A DNA stretch of 64,000 nt, taken from contig NZ_KQ948433.1 of assembly GCF_001514065.1 (NCBI RefSeq), positions 315,815-379,814 of the forward strand, read 5' to 3'. Origin of the DNA: Streptomyces antibioticus. GTDB lineage: Bacteria; Actinomycetota; Actinomycetes; Streptomycetales; Streptomycetaceae. The notes below the pieces were generated by a model, which worked only from the letters and a program-made list of their open reading frames with translations, had not been told where the DNA came from and searched no databases. Positions 1 to 8,447 of the stretch are shown in pieces. Position 1 is the stretch's first letter; every line of letters begins with the position of its first letter. The position numbers and the translations under genes are program-made.

Positions 1-2
1 TT

Positions 3-119
3 GCCCGTCTCCACCTGGACGCGCTCGGTGTGAAGCTGACGACGCTGCGTCCGGAGCAGGCTTCCTACATCGGCGTCGACGTCGACGGCCCGTACAAGCC
101 CGACCACTACCGCTACTGA
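3..119 (+). CDS. ahcY: S-adenosyl-L-homocysteine hydrolase, C-terminal end (partial)
   Basis: Only the last 38 codons are present; the reading frame enters from the left edge. The enzyme splits S-adenosylhomocysteine into adenosine and homocysteine, relieving product inhibition of methyltransferases. The tail matches the family: a helix with [15 protein letters not shown], then [10 protein letters not shown], ending in KPDHYRY. In this family the terminal Lys and Tyr reach into the NAD site of the neighbouring subunit. In related naphthoquinone clusters a SAM-recycling gene set sits at this edge, so more such genes probably lie to the left. Methyl demand here fits the methyltransferase at 31104-32099. 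Confidence 0.9.
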   Translation, partial: ARLHLDALGVKLTTLRPEQASYIGVDVDGPYKPDHYRY

Positions 120-141
120 GCCGACCGCCCAGGAGGACCAG

Positions 142-273
142 GTGTACGACACCGTCGAGGAGCACCCCACGCAGGCCCAGGACGCGGCGGTGGCGCTCGC
201 CCCGCCGCTGCTGCTCGCCGGCGTCGACGAGGACGACACCTGGGAGCCGCACGTCGTACGCGGCATCGACTGA
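142..273 (+). CDS. Small acidic hypothetical protein (43 aa)
   Basis: A GTG start follows an AGGAGG-like site at 132-137 with good spacing, 22 bp after the ahcY stop, so it is probably the last gene of that operon. The product is small and acidic, with a run of Ala/Leu/Pro (ALAPPLLLAG), then VDEDDTWEPHVV and a charged end. I recognise no domain. Its position right behind the SAM-recycling gene suggests a cassette-associated peptide, but no function can be assigned. Confidence 0.5.
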   Translation: MYDTVEEHPTQAQDAAVALAPPLLLAGVDEDDTWEPHVVRGID

Positions 274-292
274 CGCCCCGGAGGGTGCGGAC

Positions 293-625
293 ATGAGTGG
301 TCTGCTGCGCGCTGCCGGGTGGTGGCTGAAGAACCGCTGCCTGCGCCCGGTCTGGCGGTCCTTGGCAGCTTTCGGCTCCATGCACTTCGGCCCCGGGACG
401 TCACAGTCCCGGGGCCGAAGTGCACGTCGCCGTCCCGCCGCCCCTCCCCGGGGCCTGACACGCCGGCCATGGCGCCGGCTGCTGGTGCTGCCGCCGGGGG
501 TCGGTGGGCCACCGCCCGCCCACCCCGAGCGACTGTGTGCCGAGGTGCCGCTGACCGCGCAGGAACGCCTGCTCGCCCGGGAGCTGTGGCCGGGTTACGA
601 GCAGCACGTCCGCGGTCGTAGGTGA
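293..625 (+). CDS. Small hypothetical protein, DUF6059-like
   Basis: A 110-residue frame. The N-terminus has LRPVWRSLAAFGSMHFG and the C-terminus has HPERLCAEVPLTAQERLL. Both blocks resemble the short actinobacterial family I know as DUF6059 (an aromatic N-terminal helix, then a Pro-rich link and HPERLCPEVPLT). The middle is low-complexity Arg/Pro. A perfect 18-bp inverted repeat lies inside the frame at 382-423. Either the gene tolerates a terminator-like hairpin, or translation really stops short and only the ends are kept by chance. Function unknown. Confidence 0.45.
   Translation: MSGLLRAAGWWLKNRCLRPVWRSLAAFGSMHFGPGTSQSRGRSARRRPAAPPRGLTRRPWRRLLVLPPGVGGPPPAHPERLCAEVPLTAQERLLARELWPGYEQHVRGRR
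382..423. terminator. Perfect 18-bp hairpin, terminator-like
   Basis: The arms at 382-399 and 406-423 are exact reverse complements separated by six bases (GTCACA). There is no T tract. It would be an ordinary end for the ahcY operon, except that it falls inside the frame at 293-625. Confidence 0.6.
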
Positions 626-632
626 TCCTCGC

Positions 633-1610
633 TCACCATTCGATGAGCGCGAGCCCTGCCGCCATGCCGCCGCCGAACCCGGCGAGCAGGACGAGGTCAC
701 CGCGGTGCAGGGCGCCCGCGCGGTGGGCGGCGTCGAGGGTGATGGGAATGGACGCGGCACCGGTGTTGGCGTACGTCTCCAGCGTCCAGTGCATGGTGGC
801 GTTCGTCAGGCCCAGCTCGGTGAAGAGTTCGTCGAGCATGACGCCGTTGGCCTGGTGCGGGATGAAGTGGCGTACGTCGTCGGGGACGACACCGGCCTCG
901 TGCAGGAACTGTTTGACCAGCTGCGGCACGTGGTCGGCGACGAAGCGGCGCACTCCCCGCCCATCCATGGTGAAGTACTGCCGTCCGTCCTCGATGCCCT
1001 CGGCGGTCAGCGGCAGCCGGCTGCCGCCGCCGGGGACCTGGATCAGGTCGGACAGCTCACCGAAGGTGTGCAGATCCAGATGCCGGATGCGCGGACCGCT
1101 CCCGCCGGAGCCGAGAACGATGGCGCCCGCGCCGTCCCCGAAGAGCACGACCGTCCTGCGGTCGGCCGGGTTGAGGATGCGCGAGTAGACGTCGGCGCCG
1201 ATGACGAGGGCGTGGCCGCCCTTGCGGGCCAGGAGGTTCTCGGCCGCCGACAGCGCGAACACCTCGCCGGAGCAGACGGCGTTGACGTCGAAGGCAGCGG
1301 CACCGGCGGCGCCCAGGTTGCGCTGCACATAGGCGGCGGTGGGCGGCTGCGGCCGGTCGGGCGTGGAGGTGGCCACCACGATCACGGTCAGCTGCGCGGG
1401 GGTGATGCCGGCCTGCTCCAGCGCGGCCCGGGCCGCGGCGGTGGCCAGGTCCGAGGTGGCTTCGTGGTCGTCGGCCCATCGCCGCTCGCGGAAAGCGGTC
1501 TTGCTGATGATCCAGTCGCTGTCGACTCCGGCCGGTGCCCCGACTTCGTCGTTGGAGACGATCCGGTCCGGCACATAGGCGCCCGTACCGATGATCCTGA
1601 CGTCCTGCAT
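633..1610 (-). CDS. nphT7: NphT7-type acetoacetyl-CoA synthase (KAS III fold)
   Basis: Condenses acetyl-CoA with malonyl-CoA, losing CO2, to give acetoacetyl-CoA for HMG-CoA synthase. This decarboxylative route pulls carbon into the mevalonate pathway more strongly than a thiolase. The 325-residue protein has the KAS III triad: Cys113 in VNAVCSG, His252 in IPHQANG and Asn282 in TYANTGAAS. The sequence follows CL190 NphT7 closely (GTGAYVP, STPDRPQPPTAAYVQ, LLAGFGGGMAA). It is the last gene of the leftward mevalonate operon, 85 bp after mvaS, which separates it from the fatty-acid FabH enzymes. Confidence 0.93.
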   Translation of the reverse strand: MQDVRIIGTGAYVPDRIVSNDEVGAPAGVDSDWIISKTAFRERRWADDHEATSDLATAAARAALEQAGITPAQLTVIVVATSTPDRPQPPTAAYVQRNLGAAGAAAFDVNAVCSGEVFALSAAENLLARKGGHALVIGADVYSRILNPADRRTVVLFGDGAGAIVLGSGGSGPRIRHLDLHTFGELSDLIQVPGGGSRLPLTAEGIEDGRQYFTMDGRGVRRFVADHVPQLVKQFLHEAGVVPDDVRHFIPHQANGVMLDELFTELGLTNATMHWTLETYANTGAASIPITLDAAHRAGALHRGDLVLLAGFGGGMAAGLALIEW

Positions 1611-1695
1611 GCGCGTGCCCGCCCCTCAAGTGGTTTTCGAATGACTGTGCGCATGGGGCCGGGTGGGTGCCCCACCCGGCCCCTCCAGCGGAGCG

Positions 1696-2865
1696 CTAGC
1701 GCGCCTGGTAGATGCGCTTGTGGCCGCTGATCCCGGACAGCCGGAACGGGCCGGTGGTCTGCTCCTCGGTGGCGTAGTCGCCGCCGTCCGTGGGGAACGA
1801 CCGCTCGTGCAGGTCGCGGTAGCCGGCGTAGTCGACCGGCCTGCGCCGGGCGATGGCCTCCTGGTTCGCCTCGGTGCGCAGCCGGTCCCGGTAGCCGGCG
1901 ACGACCGTGCCGGCGAAGAACTCGGCGACACTGCCGGAGCCGTAGCTGAGGAAGCCGATGGGCTTGCCGGTCAGGTCGTCGGCCTGGTCCAGCAGCGAGG
2001 CCAGGGCCAGGTACACGGAGGCCGTGTAGCTGTTGCCCATCACCCTGTTGTAGGCCGTGGTCAGGCCGATGGCCTGCGCGATGGCGTCCTTGTCGGTGTC
2101 CTGGCCGTTGTAGTTCAGCAGGTGGGTGTGCGCCTTGTAGGCCATCTTCGTGAACGGCTGGTGGTAGCAGAACGCGGCGAACTCCTCCAGCGCGCGGCCG
2201 CCCTGCTCGGTGTAGTCCTTCCAGGTGCCCTCGACGGCCTGGAGGTAGGCGTTGATGGACTCATGGCCGTCGACCAGCGCCGTGTTGAGGTAGTTGGGCC
2301 GCCAGAAGTCCATGACGTCGGCGGTGAACAGCCCCGACGGGTCCTCGATGCGCACCAGGGCCGGGTCGAGGCTCACCAGCATGGCCACCGCCGCGGCGCC
2401 CTGCGTCGCCTCGCCGGGGCTGTCCAGCTCGTACTTGGAGACGTCACTGGCGATCACCAGGACCTGCTGCGCGGGGTCGCGCCGCACCAGGCCGATGGCG
2501 AACTGCAGGGCGGCCGTGGCGCCGTAGCAGGCCTGCTTCAGCTCCACGACCCGGGTGGCCGAGGGCAGCCCGAGCAGCGAGTGGACGTACACACCCGCCG
2601 ACTTCGCCTGGTCGATGGAGGACTCGGTGGCGAAGACGACCGTGCGGATACGGTCGCTGCCGTGCCGGGCGATGATCGGCGCGGCGGCCGTCGCGGCCAG
2701 CGTCACGATGTCCTCGTCGGCGGCGGGGATGCTCATCGACTGCTGGCCGATGCCGACGTGGTACTTGCCGATCTCGGTGCCGTTGTAGTCGGCGAGCGCG
2801 GTGTGCGGCAGCACGAACTCGCCCGTGGCGAACGACAGATCGTGGATTCCTATGGAGATGGACAT
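1696..2865 (-). CDS. mvaS: Hydroxymethylglutaryl-CoA synthase
   Basis: Condenses acetoacetyl-CoA with acetyl-CoA to HMG-CoA. The 389-residue length is normal for bacterial enzymes. The acyl-accepting Cys113 sits in ELKQACYGAT, and the general base Glu81 in FATESSID. The start is ATG at 2865, 3 bp after the HMG-CoA reductase stop, so the two are translated together. Fifth enzyme step to be encoded in the mevalonate operon reading from the mvaK1 side. Confidence 0.95.
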   Translation of the reverse strand: MSISIGIHDLSFATGEFVLPHTALADYNGTEIGKYHVGIGQQSMSIPAADEDIVTLAATAAAPIIARHGSDRIRTVVFATESSIDQAKSAGVYVHSLLGLPSATRVVELKQACYGATAALQFAIGLVRRDPAQQVLVIASDVSKYELDSPGEATQGAAAVAMLVSLDPALVRIEDPSGLFTADVMDFWRPNYLNTALVDGHESINAYLQAVEGTWKDYTEQGGRALEEFAAFCYHQPFTKMAYKAHTHLLNYNGQDTDKDAIAQAIGLTTAYNRVMGNSYTASVYLALASLLDQADDLTGKPIGFLSYGSGSVAEFFAGTVVAGYRDRLRTEANQEAIARRRPVDYAGYRDLHERSFPTDGGDYATEEQTTGPFRLSGISGHKRIYQAR

Positions 2866-2868
2866 GCC

Positions 2869-3930
2869 CTAAACACCAACCTTTGCGGTCTTGTTGTCGC
2901 GTTCCAGCTGGACGTGCGCGCGCATGAGCTCACCCGGGTTGGTCTGTGCCGCGAGCAGCGAGAGTTCACCGCACAGCACCGTGGCCGCGGCGAGGACGGC
3001 GAGCCGGCGGGCGTTCTCGCCGGGCGCGGCCTCGGCCCGGCAGCCGAGCCGGGTCAGGTTCGTCTCCACGAAGCCGAGCCCCTTGCCGTTGCCGACGGTG
3101 CCGACGATCAGGTTCGGCAGGGTGCAGGCGAAGTAGAGGTCACCGTCGCGGTCCTCGGCCATCACGACGCCCTGTGAGCCCTCGATGATGTTGGCCGCGT
3201 CCTGGCCGGTGGCCAGGTAGAACGCGAGCAGCATGTTCGCGTAGTGCGCGTTCGCCGAGCGGATGCCGCCGGCGAGGAGGGTGCCGAGCAGGTTCTTGCG
3301 GATGTTCAGCTCGACGATCTTGGCGGCCGTGGTGTGCAGGACGTCGGTCACCACGTCACGCGGGATGAGGATCTCGGTGACGACGTTCTTGCCGCGGCCG
3401 AGGATGCCGTTGATCGCGGTGGCCTTCTTGTCCGTGCAGTAGTTGCCGGAGATCGAGCCGTAGGAGATGCCCGGGACCGTCTTGAGGAGGTGGGCGAGCA
3501 GGGCGTCGGAGGCGAGGGTCGCCATGTTGTGGCCGGAGGCGTCGCCGGTGGTGAACTCGAAGCGGATGAACAGCAGGTTGGCGTTGATCTCGTGCCGGAT
3601 GCCGACGAGCTGGGCGAACCTGCTGCAGCCGCGCACCACCTCGCGCAGCTCGTCGATGCGGGCCTCGATGGTCCGCGCGGCGGTCAGGGCGGTCTGGGCG
3701 TCGACCGCCTCGACGAGGACGGAGCGGGTCATCCGCTCGTCGACGAGGGTGGCGACGATGCCCTTCTCGGTCAGCCGGGACACCTTCGCGCCGCGGCCGA
3801 CCGACGGCCACAGCGGCGACTCGTAGGTGGCCAGCGGAACCTGGGTCTCGGTGGTGGCGACGTTCCCCGAGATACGCAGGGGGCCGACCCAGCGCATCGG
3901 GACGCCGGCGATCGCGTGTGCTTCGGTCAT
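2869..3930 (-). CDS. mvaA: Hydroxymethylglutaryl-CoA reductase
   Basis: Reduces HMG-CoA to mevalonate. The 353-residue soluble enzyme keeps the catalytic pieces: Glu in ATYESPLW, Asp in TTGDASGHNM, Lys in NYCTDKKATAING, the GTVGNGKGL cofactor segment and a late His in RAHVQLE. The start is ATG at 3930, chosen because it overlaps the end of the isomerase gene by 4 bp (ATGA) and begins MTEAHAIAGVP as in Streptomyces homologues. Upstream in-frame sequence belongs to the isomerase region. Confidence 0.95.
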   Translation of the reverse strand: MTEAHAIAGVPMRWVGPLRISGNVATTETQVPLATYESPLWPSVGRGAKVSRLTEKGIVATLVDERMTRSVLVEAVDAQTALTAARTIEARIDELREVVRGCSRFAQLVGIRHEINANLLFIRFEFTTGDASGHNMATLASDALLAHLLKTVPGISYGSISGNYCTDKKATAINGILGRGKNVVTEILIPRDVVTDVLHTTAAKIVELNIRKNLLGTLLAGGIRSANAHYANMLLAFYLATGQDAANIIEGSQGVVMAEDRDGDLYFACTLPNLIVGTVGNGKGLGFVETNLTRLGCRAEAAPGENARRLAVLAAATVLCGELSLLAAQTNPGELMRAHVQLERDNKTAKVGV

Positions 3931-5021
3931 CGTGAGCTTCCTGTCATCTCGGTGAGGGCGTCGATGGAGCTGGAGCGCTGGGCGAACCGCCGGGTGTCGA
4001 TGCCCCGGTCGTGGCAGAAGTCGCGGAGCTCGCCGTGGATCAGCAGGTCGCAGTGGGCGAGGTCGGCGGGTGTGCGCGCGCCGAGCATGGTCTGCAGGGC
4101 GGCCAACTGGTCGAGCCAGGTGGAGATCTGTGCGACGAGCGCCGGCACCCCACCGTCGACCAGCGTCCGCAGGAACCCGCCGGAGGAGCCGACGGCACGG
4201 GCGCCGAGGGCGAGCGCGCGGGTCACGTCCAGCGGGTTGCGGACCCCGCCGGAGGCCAGGACGGGGATGCCGACGTCCTGTGCGTCCAGGAGGCAGGCGG
4301 CCGTGGACTGGCCCCAGCCGTGCAGGAACGCGTAGTCGGCGAGCTCGCGCCGCCCGTTCTCGATACGGGCGAAGTCCGTGCCGCCGCGGCCGCTGACGTC
4401 GGCGACCTGCACGCCCAGGTTCGGCAGGGCCAGGATCGTCTGGCGGCTCAGGCCGTTGCCGACCTCCTTGACGATCACCGGGACGTCGACACCCGCCGCG
4501 ATCCGCTCGATCTGCGCCGGCCACGACCCGAAGGAGCGGTCGCCCTCCGGCATCGGGGTCTCCTGCGCCGTGTTGAGGTGGATCTGCAGCGCGTTGGCCT
4601 CGAGCAGGTCGATGGCGCGGCGCGCGTTGTCGACCGACGCCGTCGCGTTGACGTTCGCCATGACGAACCCGTGCGGGTTCTCGGTCCGCAGCACCCGGAA
4701 GGTGTCCGCGCAGGACGGGTCCTTGAAGTAGGCGTGCATCGAACCGGACGCGATGGCCACCCCGGTCTCCCGGGCGGCCGTGGCCAGGTCCCGGTTGATG
4801 ACGCCGGTCTTGGCGCTGCCGCCCGTCATGGCGTTGATGTACAGCGGCGCCTGCCAGGTGAGGCCGGCGAAGCTCGTGGCCAGGGACACGTCCGGGCGGT
4901 CGATGCCGGCCAGGGCGTGGTGCACGAACGACACCTCGTCGAACTGGTTGCGTCCGCTGTGCGCGTGCTGCTGCTCCATGGCGAGCCGGACGTGGTCGTC
5001 CTTGCGCTGAGCGCTACTCAT
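3927..5021 (-). CDS. fni: Type 2 isopentenyl diphosphate isomerase (FMN)
   Basis: Interconverts IPP and DMAPP with reduced FMN and NADPH. The TIM-barrel protein of 364 residues begins with the type 2 signature RKDDHVRLA, has MTGGSAKTG early, and ends with the flavin phosphate segment SGGVRNPLD / GARAVGSSGG. The start ATG at 5021 overlaps the phosphomevalonate kinase stop (ATGA). Type 2 enzymes are typical of Streptomyces mevalonate clusters. The isomerase supplies DMAPP for the prenyl synthase and the two aromatic prenyltransferases. Confidence 0.95.
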   Translation of the reverse strand: MSSAQRKDDHVRLAMEQQHAHSGRNQFDEVSFVHHALAGIDRPDVSLATSFAGLTWQAPLYINAMTGGSAKTGVINRDLATAARETGVAIASGSMHAYFKDPSCADTFRVLRTENPHGFVMANVNATASVDNARRAIDLLEANALQIHLNTAQETPMPEGDRSFGSWPAQIERIAAGVDVPVIVKEVGNGLSRQTILALPNLGVQVADVSGRGGTDFARIENGRRELADYAFLHGWGQSTAACLLDAQDVGIPVLASGGVRNPLDVTRALALGARAVGSSGGFLRTLVDGGVPALVAQISTWLDQLAALQTMLGARTPADLAHCDLLIHGELRDFCHDRGIDTRRFAQRSSSIDALTEMTGSSR

Positions 5022-6109
5022 GCTTCGATCCCTTCCAGGGCGGGTCGCAGCGGCAGGGGCAGCACCCCGGCCGCGGCCCACCGTTGACGTACCTGCGAGA
5101 TGTCGTGCGGTGCCCGGTCGTCGAGCAGGGCGATGCCGCAGTCGCCGCCGCCCGCTCCGGAGGGCTTGGCGGCGCCGCCGACGTCCTCGGCCGCGTCGCA
5201 CAGCGCGGTCAGCGCGGGCGTGAAGATGCCGAGGCCGACCTCGTCGTCCAGCCGGGCCAGCTCCTGCCGGGCCCGCCGGATCTCGTGCAGCAGCGCGGGG
5301 CCGTCACCGGTCTGAAGCGCCGTGACGGCGGCCTGTACGAAGTCGGCGGTGGTCTCGATGAACTTCTGGTGCGAGGCACTGCCCCGCCAGCTGCGCCGCC
5401 GGTGCAGGTCGGAGACGAGGGCCTCGGTCGAGGCCGGGCTCCCGGTCCAGCCGACCTGGAAGGACAGACCGGCCGGTGCGGGCAGCCGTCGTACCGCGAA
5501 ACCGGGCCAGGGCGCCCGCAGGGCCTCCGCCACGCCCCGGCCGCGGGCCAGGTCCAGGACCTGGGTCCGGTCGGGGGCGCGGTAGGAGATCCAGCCGCCC
5601 CAGGCAGCGGCGGCGAGATCACCGCCGGACCCCTTGGGCTCGATCCGGGCGCCGGCGATCAGCGCCAGCCGGAACCGCTCCTCGCGGGTCAGCCGCAGTC
5701 CGCAGTACGACGAGACGGCGTCGACGGTCGCCACCGTCACCGCGCCGCTGGAACCCAGGCCGTACTTGCGGCCGTTCTCGTGCAGGGTGCTGCTGGTCGA
5801 CACGTTCAACGGCGGTACGGGCAGCCCGTGTTCGGCGAGCAGCTCGGCCACGGTCTCGATCGCGGACACCACGTGCGGCGTCCGCCCGTCACCCCCCACC
5901 AGCCGGCCGCCGTGCCAGCGCAACCGCGCCGCGTCCGGGCCGAGGTCGGAGGCGATGACGACATCGGTGTCCGCCTCGGACACGGTGACGGTGAGATAGC
6001 GGTCGACGGCCACCAGGATCGCCTGGTTGCCGGGCTCGACCACCGCGTACTCGCCCGCGACGAACAACTTGCCCGGCGCACGCCGCACCACGGTCCGCTG
6101 ACCGGCCAT
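5018..6109 (-). CDS. mvaK2: Phosphomevalonate kinase (GHMP family)
   Basis: Phosphorylates 5-phosphomevalonate to the diphosphate. GHMP-kinase landmarks in order: APGKLFVAGEYAVVEPG at the N-terminus, the ATP loop GLGSSGAVTVA in the middle, and GAGGGDCGIALL near the C-terminus. It has 363 residues from ATG 6109. That ATG shares one base with the mvaD stop (TGATG). A GTG one codon upstream is an equal alternative. Part of the tightly coupled mevalonate operon. Confidence 0.93.
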   Translation of the reverse strand: MAGQRTVVRRAPGKLFVAGEYAVVEPGNQAILVAVDRYLTVTVSEADTDVVIASDLGPDAARLRWHGGRLVGGDGRTPHVVSAIETVAELLAEHGLPVPPLNVSTSSTLHENGRKYGLGSSGAVTVATVDAVSSYCGLRLTREERFRLALIAGARIEPKGSGGDLAAAAWGGWISYRAPDRTQVLDLARGRGVAEALRAPWPGFAVRRLPAPAGLSFQVGWTGSPASTEALVSDLHRRRSWRGSASHQKFIETTADFVQAAVTALQTGDGPALLHEIRRARQELARLDDEVGLGIFTPALTALCDAAEDVGGAAKPSGAGGGDCGIALLDDRAPHDISQVRQRWAAAGVLPLPLRPALEGIEA

Positions 6110-7152
6110 CACACGCCCTCGTCCAGCAGCCGGGCGCCAGGACCGGGCACGGCGACGTGCACCGAACCGCCCGCGGCGGCCTCCCGCACCACCGAGGCCA
6201 CCCGGTCGGTGTCGACGCGCCGGCACAGCACCTTGACGTTCGGCCCGGCGTCCATCGTCACGTACGCCGGCACACCGTCCCGGCGCAGTTGCAGCACGCT
6301 GTCGATGACGGTGAGCGAGGCCGGTGACATGTAGCGCACCGCGGGGCGGGCCGCCAGCATGGTGGCGTGCATGCCGAGCGCGTTGCGTTCGGCGATCTCC
6401 CCGACCGCCTCCAGGTCGGCGCGCTTGAGGGCCGCCCGCATGTCGGCCAGGTCGGCCTTGCTGGATTCCGCCCACGGCTCGTACAGCGGGGAGGTGTCCA
6501 TGGTGCGGCGCATCGCCGTACGGCTGGACACCTCCTTGGGGCCCGCGTTGACGACCGCGACGACCAGCGCCGGGTCGAGACCGGCGGCGTCCACCGGCTC
6601 GGCGTACGAGCGGGCGTCCGCCTCCTCGGGGCCGGCGTCGGGGGTGCCGGCGTGCCAGACGGCGAAGCCGCCGAAGATCGACCGCGAGGCCGAGCCGGAG
6701 CCGCGCCGGGCCAGCCGCGACAGGCCCCGAGCGTCGAGACCGAGCCCGTAGGCGGCGGACGCGGCCACGGCCAGCGCGGCGAAGCCACTGGCCGAGGACG
6801 CCAGGCCCGCCCCGGTCGGCACGGTGTTCTCGGTGTCGACGACGGCCCGCACCGGCCGGCCCGCCCGCTCCCGCACCAGGTCGAGGAACGCGACGATCCG
6901 GCGCTCCGCCTCACCGGTCGCGGGCAGCCCGTTGAAGACGACCGTGTCCTGCTCCGCGTCGGGGGCGAGCCGCACCCGGGTGGCGGTGGGAAAGACGGAC
7001 AGGGTCATCGACAGGCTGTCGGTGCGGGGCAGGAAGAGCTTCTCGTCGCTCTTGCCCCAGTACTTGATGAGCGCGATGTTCGGGTGCGCTACCGCGGTGG
7101 CGGCGGCGGTCTCCCGCACGTCCGCCAGGGGGGTCGGCTGTTCAGTGCGCAT
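6109..7152 (-). CDS. mvaD: Diphosphomevalonate decarboxylase
   Basis: ATP-dependent decarboxylation of mevalonate diphosphate to IPP. Family features are clear: HPNIALIKYWGKSDE near residue 25, DSLSMTL, the phosphate loop GAGLASSASGFAALA, and GSGSASRSIFGGF. It has 347 residues. The start ATG at 7152 overlaps the end of mvaK1 by 11 bp. Confidence 0.95.
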   Translation of the reverse strand: MRTEQPTPLADVRETAAATAVAHPNIALIKYWGKSDEKLFLPRTDSLSMTLSVFPTATRVRLAPDAEQDTVVFNGLPATGEAERRIVAFLDLVRERAGRPVRAVVDTENTVPTGAGLASSASGFAALAVAASAAYGLGLDARGLSRLARRGSGSASRSIFGGFAVWHAGTPDAGPEEADARSYAEPVDAAGLDPALVVAVVNAGPKEVSSRTAMRRTMDTSPLYEPWAESSKADLADMRAALKRADLEAVGEIAERNALGMHATMLAARPAVRYMSPASLTVIDSVLQLRRDGVPAYVTMDAGPNVKVLCRRVDTDRVASVVREAAAGGSVHVAVPGPGARLLDEGV

Positions 7153-8149
7153 GGTCGGAGAGCCTCCTCAGCGGCACGACCCAGGTCTGCACGGCGCCGG
7201 CCGCGTGCAGCTGCCGGGCGACCGCCCGGGCCTGCTCCGGCTGGGTCAGGGCCAGGACGCAGCCGCCCAGGCCACCCCCGGTGATCTTGGCGCCGAGGCT
7301 GCCCGCCTTCAGGGCGCCCTCGACCATCGCGTCGATCCGGTCGGTGCTCAGTCCGGCGGCGCGCATCAGCTCGTGATAGTCCGTCAGCAGCGCCCCCAGC
7401 CGCTCCGACTCGCCCTCGGCCAGGGCCAGTTCGGCCTCGTCGACGAGCCCGGTCGCCCGGCGCAGGAACCGTTCCTGGGATCCGGCCTCGCGCTGGAAGC
7501 CCTTCCGCAGCAGCTCCACCGCCTCCTTCGTGCTGCCGGCGGTACCGCTGTCCGCGAGGATGAACAGCCCCTCGCAGCCGACGTCCAGGTCCCGGGCGCG
7601 GCCCGCCTGGAACCGCAGCGGGCCCGTCGCGCCGACGGCCATGGCGTCCACGCCGCTGGCCCGCCCGTGCGCCACGTTCTCGGCCGTCTGCACCAGCTCG
7701 AACGCCGTGTCGCGGTCCAGTTCGCGGTCGAAGAGGTCGGCGAGCGCGAGGACGATCGCCCGCGAGTGGGCGGCGCTGGAACCCAGCCCGCGACCGGGCG
7801 GGATGGCAACGTCGAGGATCACATCCAGGTGCGGGGCGCCGGTGATGCCCATGCGCTCCTTGAAGGCCCGCGTCAACTGACCCAGCCCGTCCGACACACG
7901 CGTGACCACCGCGCGGGACGCGGAGCCGGTCATGGTGAAGGACAGCTCACCCCGGTCGTCGGCGCCGGGCCTGGACCAGCCGGCGCTCGCCGTGGCCGTG
8001 AGCTGCGGAATCGGCAGAGCGAGGGCCGGCGCCCCGTACACGACCGCGTGCTCTCCCAGCAGGATGGCCTTGGCATGGGCGCGGCCGATGCCCACGGAGC
8101 GAGCCCGGCGGCTTCCCGGCACTCCTTCCAATGAGGTCGGTAGTGTCAA
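7142..8149 (-). CDS. mvaK1: Mevalonate kinase
   Basis: Phosphorylates mevalonate; first gene of the mevalonate operon. GHMP motifs: AKAILLGEHAVVYGAP, GRGLGSSAA and KITGGGLGGC. I place the start at TTG 8149, which has a GGGGAG site 9 bases upstream. However, the in-frame codons upstream read QKRQGELSG, which matches the N-terminus I recall for CL190 mevalonate kinase (MQKRQRELSA). The native start may therefore be a CTG within the 15-bp tandem repeat at 8171-8200; no in-frame ATG or GTG exists there. Catalytic residues are unaffected either way. Confidence 0.92.
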   Translation of the reverse strand: MTLPTSLEGVPGSRRARSVGIGRAHAKAILLGEHAVVYGAPALALPIPQLTATASAGWSRPGADDRGELSFTMTGSASRAVVTRVSDGLGQLTRAFKERMGITGAPHLDVILDVAIPPGRGLGSSAAHSRAIVLALADLFDRELDRDTAFELVQTAENVAHGRASGVDAMAVGATGPLRFQAGRARDLDVGCEGLFILADSGTAGSTKEAVELLRKGFQREAGSQERFLRRATGLVDEAELALAEGESERLGALLTDYHELMRAAGLSTDRIDAMVEGALKAGSLGAKITGGGLGGCVLALTQPEQARAVARQLHAAGAVQTWVVPLRRLSDHAH

Positions 8150-8170
8150 CCCACTCAGCTCCCCTTGACG

Positions 8171-8200
8171 TTTCTGCAGGAAGAATTTCTGCAGGAAGAA
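8171..8200. repeat. Perfect 15-bp tandem duplication at the 5' end of mvaK1
   Basis: The unit TTTCTGCAGGAAGAA occurs twice with no gap (8171-8185 and 8186-8200). Read on the minus strand it is in frame with mvaK1 and would encode FFLQK twice, immediately before the conserved QKRQ-ELS stretch. It may change the start or leader of the mevalonate operon. Confidence 0.85.
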
Positions 8201-8249
8201 CAGGACGTGCGACGGGCGGCACCATGCCGCCCGTCAACCAGTGCGGCCT

Positions 8250-8447
8250 TCATGTGCAGGTACGAGGACGGCGCTGCAGGGCGATCTCGGTGAGCTCGTC
8301 GATGTCGAACTCCGAGCGGCAGTTCGGGGCGCCGTAGCGGGTGATCTTCCCGCGGCTCACCCATTTGCGGATGGTCGCTTCGGACACCCCCACGGCGAGC
8401 GCCGCCACATTCGTGGGGACAAGCCGGTGACGCGGCGGTTTCATCAT
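8250..8447 (-). CDS. Small helix-turn-helix protein, excisionase/OvmW-like
   Basis: A 65-residue basic protein. The segment VPTNVAALAVGVSEATIRKW is a MerR/excisionase-type helix-turn-helix, followed by a wing (SRGKITRYG) and FDIDELTEIA. The start ATG at 8447 overlaps the stop of the partner gene (ATGA). The pair resembles OvmW/OvmZ, small proteins of unknown role in Streptomyces aromatic polyketide clusters; this comparison is from memory. It lies 100 bp upstream of mvaK1 on the same strand and could regulate the mevalonate operon. Confidence 0.75.
   Translation of the reverse strand: MMKPPRHRLVPTNVAALAVGVSEATIRKWVSRGKITRYGAPNCRSEFDIDELTEIALQRRPRTCT

Noticed and set aside
633-1610. Reading this gene as fatty-acid FabH
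   Set aside because: Sequence follows NphT7 closely and it ends a complete mevalonate operon with no fatty-acid genes.
1663-3177. Long plus-strand frame opposite mvaS and the HMG-CoA reductase gene
   Set aside because: Gly/Val/Arg-rich translation typical of the antisense of high-GC genes; the minus-strand genes have full family motifs.
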